DNA from: Maricaulis sp965228215
GTDB lineage: Bacteria; Pseudomonadota; Alphaproteobacteria; Caulobacterales; Maricaulaceae
DNA: 64,000 nt
Assembly (NCBI GenBank): GCA_965228215.1
Contig: OZ245800.1
Span: forward strand, 620,001 to 684,000
Direction of reading: 5' to 3'
Shown: in pieces, positions 23,724-32,220 of the stretch
Numbering within the stretch: the first letter of the stretch is position 1
Layout of the letters: the number at the start of each line of letters is the position of its first letter
Notes under the pieces: generated by a model
What the model was told of the DNA's origin: nothing
Databases searched by the model: none
What the model saw: only the letters and a program-made list of their open reading frames with translations
Translations under genes and position numbers: made by a program

Positions 23724-24806
23724 TCACCCCAGCGGCTCCAGCCGCGTTACATGGCCCATCTTGCGGCCGGCGCGGGTGGCGCGCTTGCCGTAAAGATGCA
23801 GGCGCGAATGCGGCTCGCCGATCAGGGTCTGCCAGTGCTCGACATCCTCACCGATGAGATTGTGCATCACGGCCCGCGAATGCGGGGTCACATCGCCGAG
23901 CGGCCAGCCGGCCACAGCTCGCATATGCTGTTCGAACTGGCCGCAGGGACAGGCATCGCTGGTCCAGTGACCGGTATTGTGGACGCGCGGCGCGATCTCG
24001 TTCACGAGCAGCTCGCCGTTCTCCATCTCGAACAGTTCGACGGCGAAGACACCGATATGATTGAGGCCATGGCCGATCGCATTGGCGATCTCGAGTGCGC
24101 GGGCCTGGGTGGCGGCGTCGACTCGCGGCGCCGGCGCGGTCGTGGTGCGCAGTATGCCGTCGCCATGCTCGTTCTCGGCCAGGGCGTAGGCCAGGACATC
24201 ACCGTCCAGTGACCGGGCGGCCACCACGGAGAGCTCGCGAACGAAATGCGCGGCACCTTCCAGGATCGCGGGCTGGTTGCCGATCTTCTTCCAGGCGCTC
24301 TCCGCCTCTTCCGCGGAGCGGATCCAGGCCTGGCCCTTGCCGTCATAACCGAACCGGCGGGTTTTCAGCAGGGCTGGCAATCCCGTCACCTCGATGGCGG
24401 CATGCAGGGAGGCGATATCATCGACCTCGGCAAAGGCGACGGTCGGCACACCGGCCTCGTTGATGAAAGTCTTCTCGACGACACGGTCCTGGGTCAGTTC
24501 CAGCGACCGGGCGCCCGGGCGTAATTCCGATACCCGAGAGGCGATCGAGACCGTCTCGACGGGCACATTCTCGAACTCGAAGGTGATGGCGTCGCAGCGG
24601 TCGGCAAAAGCGTGTACCGCGCCCTCGTCATCCCAGGGCGCCGCAAAGGAACGGGCGGCCACGCGGGAAGCGGGGCAGTCGGGTTCGGGATCATAGATGT
24701 GGACGTCGAAACCGAGCTCGGCGCCGGCCACGGCCAGCATGCGGCCCAGCTGTCCGCCGCCGAGGATACCGATAACCGAACCGGGAGCGAGCGGGCCTTG
24801 CGTCAT
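23724..24806 (-). CDS. purK: 5-(Carboxyamino)imidazole ribonucleotide synthase
   Basis: This 360-residue ATP-grasp enzyme converts AIR, bicarbonate and ATP to N5-CAIR in purine synthesis. Landmarks are the N-terminal GILGGGQLGRMLA, TFEFENVP near 75, the FINEAGVPT(V)AF ATP-grasp start and KTRRFGYDGKGQ near 147-158, and EIAPRVHNTGHWT near 267-279. It follows purE by six bases and the two form an operon. Confidence 0.95.
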   Translation of the reverse strand: MTQGPLAPGSVIGILGGGQLGRMLAVAGAELGFDVHIYDPEPDCPASRVAARSFAAPWDDEGAVHAFADRCDAITFEFENVPVETVSIASRVSELRPGARSLELTQDRVVEKTFINEAGVPTVAFAEVDDIASLHAAIEVTGLPALLKTRRFGYDGKGQAWIRSAEEAESAWKKIGNQPAILEGAAHFVRELSVVAARSLDGDVLAYALAENEHGDGILRTTTAPAPRVDAATQARALEIANAIGHGLNHIGVFAVELFEMENGELLVNEIAPRVHNTGHWTSDACPCGQFEQHMRAVAGWPLGDVTPHSRAVMHNLIGEDVEHWQTLIGEPHSRLHLYGKRATRAGRKMGHVTRLEPLG

Positions 24807-24812
24807 CTGTGT

Positions 24813-25328
24813 TCAGTCCTCGACCGTCTCGGCGACACTCTCGGTCTGGGCATCGCGCCAGCTTCCGAGACGATCGGCCAGGGCCGGATCCGAGATCGAC
24901 AGGATGGAGGCGGCCAGGAGGCCGGCATTCTTGGCGCCCGCCTCGCCGATCGCCAGCGTGCCGACAGGCACACCGCCCGGCATCTGCACGATGGAGAGAA
25001 GACTGTCCTTGCCGCTCAGCGCCTTGGACTTCACCGGCACGCCGAGCACAGGCAGCGAAGTCATCGAGGCCACCATGCCCGGCAGGTGCGCCGCACCGCC
25101 GGCTCCGGCGATGATCACCTTGATGCCCTGCGACCGCGCGTTCTTGGCGAATTCGACCATACGGTCCGGCGTGCGGTGGGCGGACACCACGCGGGTCTCG
25201 TAGCTGACACCGAGCAGGCCGAGGATTTCGGCGGCTTTCTGCATGGTCGGCCAGTCCGACCGCGACCCCATGATGATGGAGACTTCGGCGGGATTCTCGG
25301 CTGACGGATTGCGGGAGAGTTCGCTCAT
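24813..25328 (-). CDS. purE: N5-carboxyaminoimidazole ribonucleotide mutase
   Basis: This 171-residue enzyme rearranges N5-CAIR to CAIR. The IIMGSRSDWPTM loop near 18-29, SAHRTPDRM near 49-57 and AGAGGAAHLPGMVAS near 74-88 carry the active-site serine, aspartate and histidine. AGGA six bases before ATG 25328 fixes the start, although the frame is open upstream. It is the promoter-proximal gene of purEK, divergent from the diguanylate cyclase. Confidence 0.95.
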   Translation of the reverse strand: MSELSRNPSAENPAEVSIIMGSRSDWPTMQKAAEILGLLGVSYETRVVSAHRTPDRMVEFAKNARSQGIKVIIAGAGGAAHLPGMVASMTSLPVLGVPVKSKALSGKDSLLSIVQMPGGVPVGTLAIGEAGAKNAGLLAASILSISDPALADRLGSWRDAQTESVAETVED

Positions 25329-25423
25329 GACGCTTCCTGCGCAGGAAAAGGAAGCGCGGGACCATAACCACCGGGCCCTGAAGGTCAAGTTTTGCCTGCA
25401 ATGCAAGGCGTTTCGAGCCCGGC

Positions 25424-25440
25424 TTGAGAGTTTCTTAACC
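25424..25440 (+). promoter_or_regulatory. CtrA-box-like motif upstream of the GGDEF gene
   Basis: TTGA-N7-TTAACC at 25424-25440 differs from the CtrA consensus TTAA-N7-TTAA(C) by one base. It lies about 50 bases upstream of the GGDEF start codon in the divergent purE/GGDEF region. CtrA binding is inferred from the Caulobacter consensus. Confidence 0.5.
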
Positions 25441-25489
25441 ACGAGCAGCAAGGCTGAAATCGAAGAAATAGAATCGGTTGGAGCGCCTG

Positions 25490-26257
25490 ATGCGCATCGG
25501 ATCCACGAATACGCCTCGCAATGTCTCGGCTACCGGCAAGAAATCCGGCACCGCCAAGGCATCGGGATCATCATCGACGGCGTCGGCCTCTGCAGCCCGC
25601 GACACGGCCTCGATCATGGGCGTGCCGGAAGCCGAACTGACCCCGAATGTCCAGCGTGCACTGCTTTCCCTGATGGGCGAGGTGGACCAATTGCGCCGGG
25701 AAACCGAAGCGCTGCGCGGCCGGGTCCGCGAACTGGAATCACTGGCCGATCATGATGTCATGCTGCCCGTTCTGAACCGGCGCGCCTTCCTGCGCGAGGT
25801 CAGCCGTGCCCTTGCCCTGGCCGAGCGTCACAATGCGCCGTCAGCCCTGGTCTATCTGGATCTCAACGGGTTCAAGGACATCAACGACACGTACGGGCAT
25901 GCGGCCGGAGATGCGGCCCTGCACCATGTGGCCCAGCAATTGACCGCCCATATCCGCGAAACCGACGCTGTCGGCCGCCTGGGCGGTGATGAATTCGGCA
26001 TTGTCCTCACCCTGACCGGGCCGGACGGTGCAGAAGCCAAGGCCGAGGAATTGGCCGAAATGCTGGAAACGACCCCGTTCGAGTTCGACGGACACAAGCT
26101 GACCGTCGGGGCGGCCTGGGGTTCGCACCCGCTGATCGCCGGCCGCAAGGCCGACGAGGCGATGGCGGAGGCCGATGCGGCGATGTATGTGCGCAAACAG
26201 GCGCAGAAATCCCGCGAGGAAAAGGCCGGCAAGCCAGGCGACCGCAAGCGCGGCTAG
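25490..26257 (+). CDS. Diguanylate cyclase (GGDEF, with I-site)
   Basis: This 255-residue protein makes c-di-GMP. A Ser/Ala/Thr-rich disordered N-terminus (1-45) and a short coiled coil (about 52-88) precede the GGDEF domain, with LDLNGFKDIND near 123-133 and an intact GGDEF at 165-169. RETD at 156-159, exactly five residues before GGDEF, is the canonical RxxD inhibitory site, so product feedback is expected. GGAG six bases before ATG 25490 selects the start. There is no transmembrane segment. The layout resembles Caulobacter DgcB, but that is a loose comparison. Confidence 0.9.
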   Translation: MRIGSTNTPRNVSATGKKSGTAKASGSSSTASASAARDTASIMGVPEAELTPNVQRALLSLMGEVDQLRRETEALRGRVRELESLADHDVMLPVLNRRAFLREVSRALALAERHNAPSALVYLDLNGFKDINDTYGHAAGDAALHHVAQQLTAHIRETDAVGRLGGDEFGIVLTLTGPDGAEAKAEELAEMLETTPFEFDGHKLTVGAAWGSHPLIAGRKADEAMAEADAAMYVRKQAQKSREEKAGKPGDRKRG

Positions 26258-26297
26258 GAATACGTCTGAGAAGTTATTGGATAATCCAGGCCCGACT

Positions 26298-26510
26298 TCA
26301 GGCGATGATGTCAGGAGTCAGCTGGTCTTCCAGGACGCTGATCTCGTCCTTCAGTTTCAGCTTTTCCTTTTTCAGGCGCGCGTATTTGAGCTGATCGACG
26401 ACGCCATTCTCGGTGAGAGCATCGACTTCGGCGTTCAGGGCTTCGTGTTCGGTGCGCAGCTCGGCAATGCGCGCGACGATTTCCTGCTGATCCAGGGAAT
26501 TTCCGTCCAT
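26298..26510 (-). CDS. DUF465 (YdcH-like) small coiled-coil protein
   Basis: This 70-residue helical protein has the DUF465 pattern: an N-terminal helix (QQEIVARIAELRTEHEALNAEV) and the hallmark LKYARLKKEKLKLKDEISVLE. Such proteins form small antiparallel coiled coils of unknown function. It is one of two DUF465 proteins here, flanking ubiX on opposite strands. Confidence 0.83.
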   Translation of the reverse strand: MDGNSLDQQEIVARIAELRTEHEALNAEVDALTENGVVDQLKYARLKKEKLKLKDEISVLEDQLTPDIIA

Positions 26511-26554
26511 TCCGGTGAGATCTCGCTTCTAGTCTTGTCAGCCTGATCGCTGCC

Positions 26555-26590
26555 CGGTCATCCCGATTCCAGTTCGGGTCGACGGGTGCG
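26555..26590. repeat. Possible degenerate copy of the CATCCC dispersed repeat
   Basis: The segment containing GTCATCCCGATTCCAGTTCGGG resembles the first half of the element at 19474 (CTCATCCCAAACTTGATTTGGG). It has a small CCCGA...TCGGG stem but lacks the distal half. This is weak and based on similarity by eye. Confidence 0.3.
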
Positions 26591-26693
26591 TCGCCGGCGC
26601 GGGGACGCGCGGCGTTGAGGCACATATTCTAACGCAATTCGAAGGGCAATCCAAAAACCACGATCCGGATAGTTTATAACCGGCTTCGGCAAG

Positions 26694-27281
26694 CTAGCGG
26701 CGGCCGCCCTCGAGATCCTCGCCCCAGCGCCTGGTGGGTGACCATTCCAGGTCGAACAGGTCGAGCGCCCGGCCAACGGACTGGTCCACCAGGTCCTCGA
26801 TCGTCTTCGGCTTGGCGTAGAAGGCCGGCAGAGGCGGACAAATCACCGCACCCATCTCCGTCAGCGTCGCCATCGTTCTTATATGACCGATATGAAACGG
26901 CGTTTCGCGCAGCATCAGGACCAGCGGACGGCGCTCCTTGAGCACCACGTCCGCGGCCCGTGTCAGCAGGCTGGACGTTACTCCACTGGCGATTTCAGAC
27001 ATCGTGCGCACCGAACAGGGCGCGATCAGCATGCCCCGGGTTCGGAAGGATCCGGACGCGATCGAGGCACCGACATCGCCCATCTTGTAGACATGGTCAG
27101 CGAGGTCGCGGAGCTCGGCGATACGCAGATCGGTCTCGTAGCCCAGCGTCATCTCGGCCGCCTTCGAGGCGACCATATGGGTCTCGATCCCGAGCTCCCT
27201 GAGCGCCTCGAGAGCCCTTATGCCGTAGACAATTCCGGATGCTCCGGAGATGCCCACGATCATGCGCTGATCATTCACCAT
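26694..27281 (-). CDS. ubiX: Flavin prenyltransferase UbiX
   Basis: This 195-residue flavoprotein attaches a dimethylallyl group to FMN to make the prenyl-FMN cofactor of UbiD decarboxylases in ubiquinone synthesis. It shows the N-terminal VGISGASGIVYGIRALEAL, the SGSFRTRGMLIAPCSVRTMS block near 78-97, RRPLVLMLRETPFH near 116-129 and the C-terminal PAFYAKPKTIEDLVD. No ubiD is in the window. ATG 27281 is very close to its AGGAC motif; GTG 27278 is an alternative start. Confidence 0.93.
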   Translation of the reverse strand: MVNDQRMIVGISGASGIVYGIRALEALRELGIETHMVASKAAEMTLGYETDLRIAELRDLADHVYKMGDVGASIASGSFRTRGMLIAPCSVRTMSEIASGVTSSLLTRAADVVLKERRPLVLMLRETPFHIGHIRTMATLTEMGAVICPPLPAFYAKPKTIEDLVDQSVGRALDLFDLEWSPTRRWGEDLEGGRR

Positions 27282-27369
27282 GTCCTAACCTCGAAACCAT
27301 TTGTGAGTAGACATAGCGCGTCAACGTGCTTCAATCGACTATTCCACTTCAGTAGAAGGAGATGCCTCC

Positions 27370-27558
27370 ATGCCAATCGAAGCCCGCATTCGTGAGCTCG
27401 ACGCCCGTCACACGCGTCTGGATGAAGAGCTTGATGAGGTGACAAAACACCCGTCCGCGGACTCTCTGGAGGTAGCCCGACTTAAGAAGGAAAAGCTTCG
27501 AATCAAGGAACAGATCGAGTCGCTACGACAATCGGCGCTCAGTATGGCCGTCGAGTGA
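27370..27558 (+). CDS. DUF465 small coiled-coil protein
   Basis: This 62-residue protein has the DUF465 signature (RIRELDARHTRLDEELDEV followed by LEVARLKKEKLRIKEQIE). AAGGAG eight bases before ATG 27370 is strong, and an intrinsic terminator follows 26 bases after the stop, so it is probably monocistronic and well expressed. Function unknown. Confidence 0.85.
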   Translation: MPIEARIRELDARHTRLDEELDEVTKHPSADSLEVARLKKEKLRIKEQIESLRQSALSMAVE

Positions 27559-27584
27559 CCAAGCTCGACCTGTCAGTGATAAAG

Positions 27585-27609
27585 GGGCGGCCTTGGAGCC
27601 GCCCTTTTT
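27585..27609 (+). terminator. Intrinsic terminator of the DUF465 gene
   Basis: GGGCGGC (27585-27591), loop CTTGGA, GCCGCCC (27598-27604) and TTTTT. Confidence 0.92.
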
Positions 27610-27693
27610 GCGTTTCACGCTGCGGACACAGGCGCCCGGTACAAAAGGCCGGCGAACTGGACTAAGCTTTTCTCCCGGGAATCGGAGACTTTC

Positions 27694-28548
27694 ATGCGTG
27701 CCATTCTCGCTGCCTCTGCGGCAGCTGCCTTCCTTCTCTCGCCGGCCGCCTTCGCGCAAGGCGATGACAGCGTGTGCATCGACGCCCGCCTGTCCCTATC
27801 CGAGGGCGAAACGGCCCGGGCGATCGAGCAGTTTAACGAATGCCTCGACACTCAGGAACTGACCCCGGACCAGGAAGTCCAGACCTATGCCGGTCTCGGA
27901 GCTGCGCATCTCGCCAGTGATGACTGGTCCGGCGCGCTGAGTGCCTTCAATTTCGCCTTCGCCATTGCCGACACGAATGATGCCGAGATCAGCAATGCCG
28001 CGCTCTGGCGCAATCGCGGGATCGCCCGGGCGCAACTGGACATGACGGAGAGCGCGCTGGAAGACCTCATCCAGGCCGCCCGCATGGCGCCGGACGACAT
28101 TCTCACCCATCTCAATCTGGGCATCGTCTACCAGGACCTGGAACGCCCGGCCGACGCCGTGGTCGCCTTCGACCGCGTGGTGCGGCTGGAGCCGGACTGG
28201 GTCGGCGCCTGGCTCAACCGGTCCGGCGCCTTCCTCGATGTCGGCATGACCGAAGCCGCTGTCGAGGATGCCCGCCGCGCTGTCGAACTGGACCCGGAAA
28301 GCGGCAGTACGCTGAACATGCTGTGCTGGACGCTGATCCAGGATGGCCGCGCCGAGATCGCCCTGCCCCTGTGTGAACAGGCCGTGGCGGCAGAGCCGGA
28401 AATCGGTGCCATCGTGCACTCGCTGGCCGCGGCCCTGGAAGCGGTGGACCGGCTGGACGAAGCCCTGCCCCTCTACCAGCGCGCCTACCGGCTCTCCCCG
28501 GAAGATCCTGAAATCACAGCGGATTACGAACGCACTCACAATCCCTGA
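27694..28548 (+). CDS. Periplasmic TPR-repeat protein
   Basis: This 284-residue protein opens with a signal peptide ending at AFA-Q (about residue 21). The mature chain consists of some six TPR-like helix pairs between about 55 and 280, e.g. ALEDLIQAARMAPDDILTHLNLGIVY and AVVAFDRVVRLEPDWVGAWLNRSG. Such scaffolds mediate protein-protein contacts. Two to three cysteines occur in the mature part. It stands alone between two terminators' worth of spacing. Partner unknown. Confidence 0.8.
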   Translation: MRAILAASAAAAFLLSPAAFAQGDDSVCIDARLSLSEGETARAIEQFNECLDTQELTPDQEVQTYAGLGAAHLASDDWSGALSAFNFAFAIADTNDAEISNAALWRNRGIARAQLDMTESALEDLIQAARMAPDDILTHLNLGIVYQDLERPADAVVAFDRVVRLEPDWVGAWLNRSGAFLDVGMTEAAVEDARRAVELDPESGSTLNMLCWTLIQDGRAEIALPLCEQAVAAEPEIGAIVHSLAAALEAVDRLDEALPLYQRAYRLSPEDPEITADYERTHNP

Positions 28549-28644
28549 GCGGACCAGTAATTTCGAACCTGTTGCGCCGGAGCGCCCGGTGTGCCAGTTC
28601 AGCCCTCCCGTTTTGCCACTCACTTCGGAACGAAGGACAATCCC

Positions 28645-29451
28645 ATGGCTTCAGGCGATCGCGTCGCCATCGTAACCGGCGGCGCCAACGGTATCGGCAA
28701 AGCCTGTTCCCGCCGTCTGTGCGAGGACGGTTTTCAGGTTGTCATCGCGGATGTGAATGCCGAGGCGGGCCAGGAACTGGCCGAGGAACTCGGTTCCGAT
28801 CGCGGCAAGGCGCTGTTCGTGCAGTGTGATGTCTCCGACCGCCTGGCCGTGAACAATCTCCTGTCCGAGACCCGCTCGACCTTCGAACGCCTGGATGTCC
28901 TGGTGAACAATGCCGGCATCGTCGCCAAGGGCGATATCCTCGATCTCAGCGAAGCCGATTTCGACAAGGTGATGGGTGTGAACCTGAAGGGTTCCTTCCT
29001 CGTTGCCCGCGAGGCGGCGCGCCAGATGGTCGACCAGATCGAGGAAGATGACGAGCGCATGGAAGATGCCCGCCGGCGCTATTCCATCATCAACATGACA
29101 TCGGTCAACAGCGTCATGGCGATCCCGGACCAGCTGGCCTATTGTACCACCAAGGGTGCCCTGACCCAGATGACCAAGGCGATGGCCCTCGGACTGGCCA
29201 GGTACGGCATCCGCGTCAATGCGATCGGCCCGGGCAGTATCAATACCGACGTGCTCAAATCGGTGAACGAGGACAAGGCGGCGATGGACAAGATCATGTC
29301 CCGCACCCCGCTCCAGCGCATCGGCGACCCGGACGAGATCGCCGCGGTCGCATCCTTCCTCGCCTCCAAGGATGCCAGCTATATCACCGGCTCCACCATC
29401 TATGCCGACGGCGGGCGCATGGCCCTGAACTACACGGTCGCGACGGACTGA
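28645..29451 (+). CDS. SDR family oxidoreductase (3-ketoacyl-ACP reductase-like)
   Basis: This 268-residue classical SDR has the NAD(P) loop VTGGANGIGKAC near 9-20, NNAGI near 87, the catalytic Ser in MTSVNS and Tyr-x3-Lys in YCTTKGAL near 176-183, and the C-terminal ITGSTIYADGG. It carries an unusual charged insertion DQIEEDDERMEDARRRYS before the serine strand, consistent with a sugar or polyol dehydrogenase subgroup. AAGGA seven bases before ATG 28645 sets the start. Substrate unknown. Confidence 0.87.
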   Translation: MASGDRVAIVTGGANGIGKACSRRLCEDGFQVVIADVNAEAGQELAEELGSDRGKALFVQCDVSDRLAVNNLLSETRSTFERLDVLVNNAGIVAKGDILDLSEADFDKVMGVNLKGSFLVAREAARQMVDQIEEDDERMEDARRRYSIINMTSVNSVMAIPDQLAYCTTKGALTQMTKAMALGLARYGIRVNAIGPGSINTDVLKSVNEDKAAMDKIMSRTPLQRIGDPDEIAAVASFLASKDASYITGSTIYADGGRMALNYTVATD

Positions 29452-29474
29452 CGCCCCGCCTACCGCCAAAGAAA

Positions 29475-29503
29475 AAGGCCGCTCCATCGGAGCGGCCTTT
29501 TCT
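29475..29503. terminator. Bidirectional intrinsic terminator
   Basis: AAGGCCGCTCC-ATC-GGAGCGGCCTT stem (29475-29499) with an A run upstream and a TTTT run downstream, placed between the convergent SDR and trcR genes. Confidence 0.9.
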
Positions 29504-29522
29504 GTCAGCGAGGTGCTGAAAC

Positions 29523-30206
29523 CTAGTCTTTCGAGTCGGAGGAACCGCCGAACAGGGTTTCCAGGTCGATCTCGCCGTCGGACGGCAGGCCGTCGTCGGA
29601 GCCGGACTGCGCGTGCAGGTCCTCGGCGCTTTTCAGCGTGTCCTGGAGCAGTTCCGGATTTTCCTCTTCCAGCTTCTTGCGGCGGGACGAGGCCTTCTTC
29701 ACCTGCTCATCGAGGTCGATCTGGGAACACAGGCCCAGCGAGACCGGATCGGTCGGCTTGATATTGGCGGAGTTCCAGTGCGTGCGGTCGCGCACGGCGC
29801 CGATCGTCGTCTTGGTCGTTCCGATCAGTTTGGAAATCTGCGCATCGGAGAGTTCCGGGTGATTGCGGACCAGCCAGGCGATCGCATCCGGACGGTTCTG
29901 GCGGCGCGACAGCGGGGTGTAGCGCGGGCCGCGACGCTTGGCCGGCTTTTGCAGATCGGAGTATTTCGGCTTCACCGCCGCCATGCGGTAGTCGGAATTC
30001 TCTTCAGCCTGCTCGATTTCCTCGCGGGTCAGCTGGCCATTGGAGATCGGGTCCGCGCCACGCACGCCCATCGCCACATCGCCATCGGCGATGCCTTTGA
30101 CTTCCAGCGGGTGCAGGCCGCAGAAATCCGCGATCTGGTCGAAGGTGAGCGACGTATTGTCGACGAGCCAGACAGCCGTGGCTTTCGGCATCAGGATCTC
30201 GGTCAT
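29523..30206 (-). CDS. trcR: Cell cycle transcriptional regulator TrcR (DUF1013)
   Basis: This 227-residue protein matches the alphaproteobacterial DUF1013/TrcR family: MPKATAVWLVDNTSLTFDQIADFCGLHPLEVKGIADGD at the N-terminus and the second helix-turn-helix-like block AIAWLVRNHPELSDAQISKLIGTTKTTIGAVRDRTHWN near 109-146. In Caulobacter TrcR is associated with RNA polymerase and is cell-cycle regulated. GAGGAG eight bases before ATG 30206 is strong. The leader contains a terminator hairpin ending eight bases before that site. Confidence 0.9.
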   Translation of the reverse strand: MTEILMPKATAVWLVDNTSLTFDQIADFCGLHPLEVKGIADGDVAMGVRGADPISNGQLTREEIEQAEENSDYRMAAVKPKYSDLQKPAKRRGPRYTPLSRRQNRPDAIAWLVRNHPELSDAQISKLIGTTKTTIGAVRDRTHWNSANIKPTDPVSLGLCSQIDLDEQVKKASSRRKKLEEENPELLQDTLKSAEDLHAQSGSDDGLPSDGEIDLETLFGGSSDSKD

Positions 30207-30227
30207 GTCTCTTGCTCCTCGGGGGCA

Positions 30228-30254
30228 ATAAAAAACCCGGCGCGGCGGCCGGGT
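30228..30254 (-). terminator. Intrinsic terminator abutting the trcR ribosome-binding site
   Basis: On the minus strand ACCCGGC-CGCCGC-GCCGGGT is followed by TTTTTATT. It ends about eight bases before the GAGGAG of trcR, so it either terminates the upstream quinone-oxidoreductase transcript or attenuates trcR. Confidence 0.88.
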
Positions 30255-30266
30255 GGGGGCTTCCGA

Positions 30267-30296
30267 CGCTCATCCATCACTAAGTCCAGATGAGCG
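30267..30296 (-). promoter_or_regulatory. Second hairpin in the trcR leader
   Basis: CGCTCATC (30267-30274) and GATGAGCG (30289-30296) form a perfect 8-bp stem upstream of the terminator hairpin. Further upstream on the same strand TTGCAG-N16-TATAGA (about 30300-30327) is a candidate promoter, which would make both hairpins part of the trcR leader. Confidence 0.45.
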
Positions 30297-30353
30297 ATTT
30301 GCGCCTCTATAACCCGGCGGGTGGCGTCTGCAAAGCGCCGATCTGTCAGCCTA

Positions 30354-31340
30354 TCACGGAATCAGCAGGATTTTCCCCGAATGCTGACCGCCATCGAGGC
30401 GTTCGTGCGAGGCACGTACATCATCCAGGGCGTGGCGGCTGTCGATGACGGGTTTGAGCTGACCCGCAGCGATCCAGGGCCAGACGCGATCTTCCACAGC
30501 GCGGGCGATGCGCGCCTTCTCGGCATCCGGCCGTGCACGCAAGGTCGACCCGGTCAGGACGAGGCGTTTGAGCATGACCGGCATGAGGTCGAGCTCGACC
30601 CGGCTGCCGGTGAGAAAGGCAATGGAGACGATGCGGCCGCGCGGCTTCATCACATTGATATTCTTCTGCACATAACTGCCGCCGACCATGTCGAGCAAGA
30701 CATCCACACCGCCCATCTCGCGGGCGATCGCCTCATAGTCTTCGTCGCGGTAATTGATGGCCCGATCCGCACCGAGCGTTTCACACAGGGCGCATTTTTC
30801 AGGCGTCCCGGCCGTGGCGATCACGGTCGCGCCCGCAGCCTTGGCCATCTGGATGGCCGTCGTCCCGATTCCGCTCGTACCGCCATGAACCAGGAATGTT
30901 TCACCCTGCAACAGACCGCCACACTCGAAGACGTTGGCAAACACGGTAAAGACAGTTTCCGGCAGGCCCGCCGCATCCACGAGATCCACGCCGTCCGGTG
31001 CGGCCAGGATGGAGCCTGCCGGGGCCAGGGAATAATCGGCATAACCGCCGCCCGCCACGAGGGCGCAGACCGCATCGCCGGGCGTCCAGTCCGTGACGCC
31101 CTCGCCCACCGCCTCGACATGACCGGAGACTTCGAGCCCCAGGCCTTCCGGCGCGCCCGGCGGTGCCGGATAGAAGCCCAGGCGCTCGATCTGGTCCGGC
31201 CGGTTCACGCCGCAGGCGGCGTTGCGGATCAGCACTTCACCGGGTCCGGGCTGCGGCCTATCCCGCTGTACAACCTGCAAAACCTGGGGTCCGCCGGGCT
31301 CGGTCACCGTGACGATGCGATTAGGCAAAATCTCGGTCAT
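30354..31340 (-). CDS. NAD(P)H:quinone oxidoreductase, PIG3/QOR family
   Basis: This 328-residue zinc-independent MDR protein has the quinone-oxidoreductase layout: GPGEVLIRNAACGVNRPDQIERLG near 33-56, LGLEVSGHVEAVG near 67-79, and the NADPH loop FLVHGGTSGIGTTAIQMAKAAGA near 143-165. No catalytic zinc ligands are present. PIG3-type enzymes reduce quinones by one electron. AGGA seven bases before ATG 31340. It is divergent from the DUF1192 gene. Confidence 0.88.
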   Translation of the reverse strand: MTEILPNRIVTVTEPGGPQVLQVVQRDRPQPGPGEVLIRNAACGVNRPDQIERLGFYPAPPGAPEGLGLEVSGHVEAVGEGVTDWTPGDAVCALVAGGGYADYSLAPAGSILAAPDGVDLVDAAGLPETVFTVFANVFECGGLLQGETFLVHGGTSGIGTTAIQMAKAAGATVIATAGTPEKCALCETLGADRAINYRDEDYEAIAREMGGVDVLLDMVGGSYVQKNINVMKPRGRIVSIAFLTGSRVELDLMPVMLKRLVLTGSTLRARPDAEKARIARAVEDRVWPWIAAGQLKPVIDSRHALDDVRASHERLDGGQHSGKILLIP

Positions 31341-31394
31341 GGGTCTATCCTGCGTGAGACTGCAAGCCGCCGATCACGGCTCCGGGAGAGAATG

Positions 31395-31589
31395 ATGTTC
31401 GATGACGAAAGCACTTCAAGCCAGCTGAAGAAAGACGTGATCACACCGGGCGAGGATCTCAGCGCGCTTTCCATCGAGGATCTGGCCGAACGGCGACGCC
31501 TGCTGGAGGCCGAAATCGCCCGCACCGACGAGATGACGGAAAAAAAGCAGGCCGGACGCAGTGCGGCGGACGCGGTGTTCAAGATTTGA
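31395..31589 (+). CDS. DUF1192 family small protein
   Basis: This 64-residue acidic/helical protein matches DUF1192, seen in alphaproteobacteria: MFDDES, then LSIEDLAERRRLLEAEIARTDEM. The GGGAG at 31384-31388 is six bases from ATG 31395 and three from the adjacent ATG 31392, so I prefer the second. It sits within a longer open frame but only this part looks coding. Function unknown. Confidence 0.78.
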   Translation: MFDDESTSSQLKKDVITPGEDLSALSIEDLAERRRLLEAEIARTDEMTEKKQAGRSAADAVFKI

Positions 31590-31668
31590 TCAAGGATTTC
31601 GGGCAGTCTGGCCCGAGCTTTGCTACGAATCGCCCCAACAGGCAGTTCGATCGAGATATGGACGCGTA

Positions 31669-32196
31669 ATGACCGAGACCGTGACACCGACTCTGTTTCC
31701 CGCCGGCGGCGATCCCGCATCGCGAGCCCGCGATTTTGCCGTGTCGGAAATGTTCCAGAAACTCTTCCGCGAGGGCATGGACCTGGTGGAGGAAACCGCT
31801 GCCTATCTCGATGGTCCGGGCCGCGATGATGCCAAGGCGCTCGACCGCGCCGGTGCGCTGTCCTACGCGACCGAAAGCATGAAACTGACGACCCGCCTGA
31901 TGCAGGCGGCGTCCTGGCTGCTGGCCCAGCGTGCCGTTGCCGAAGGCGAGATGACCGCCGAGGAAGCGACCGACGGCAAGTATCGCCTGGGCGTCGACAA
32001 GCCGACCGATGATCTCTGGCCGGAAGGCGAGATGGCCCCGCAGGTCCTGCTCGACCTCGTCGCCCGCTCGCGCGCCCTCTATGGCCGCCTCAAGCGGATC
32101 GATGACAGCCTCTATGTCGACGAGACGTCCGACGAGGACAGCAATCCGGTCGCCGGCCACATGGCCATGCTGCGCGGAGCTTTCGGCGAAGGCTGA
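31669..32196 (+). CDS. DUF1465 family protein
   Basis: This 175-residue protein matches DUF1465: FAVSEMFQKLFREGMDLVEETAAYLDGPGR, YATESMKLTTRLMQAASWLLAQRAVAEGEMT and LVARSRALYGRLKRIDDSLY. It is all-helical and soluble. It follows DUF1192 by 79 bases, a neighbourhood conserved in related genomes by my recollection, and ends in an intrinsic terminator. Function unknown, though it is broadly conserved in alphaproteobacteria. Confidence 0.83.
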   Translation: MTETVTPTLFPAGGDPASRARDFAVSEMFQKLFREGMDLVEETAAYLDGPGRDDAKALDRAGALSYATESMKLTTRLMQAASWLLAQRAVAEGEMTAEEATDGKYRLGVDKPTDDLWPEGEMAPQVLLDLVARSRALYGRLKRIDDSLYVDETSDEDSNPVAGHMAMLRGAFGEG

Positions 32197-32220
32197 GCCT
32201 GCTTTACACCTGAATGAAAC

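Noticed and set aside
22767..24212. 481-codon frame opposite the phosphoesterase and purK
   Set aside because: It spans two recognised genes on the other strand and shows no domain.
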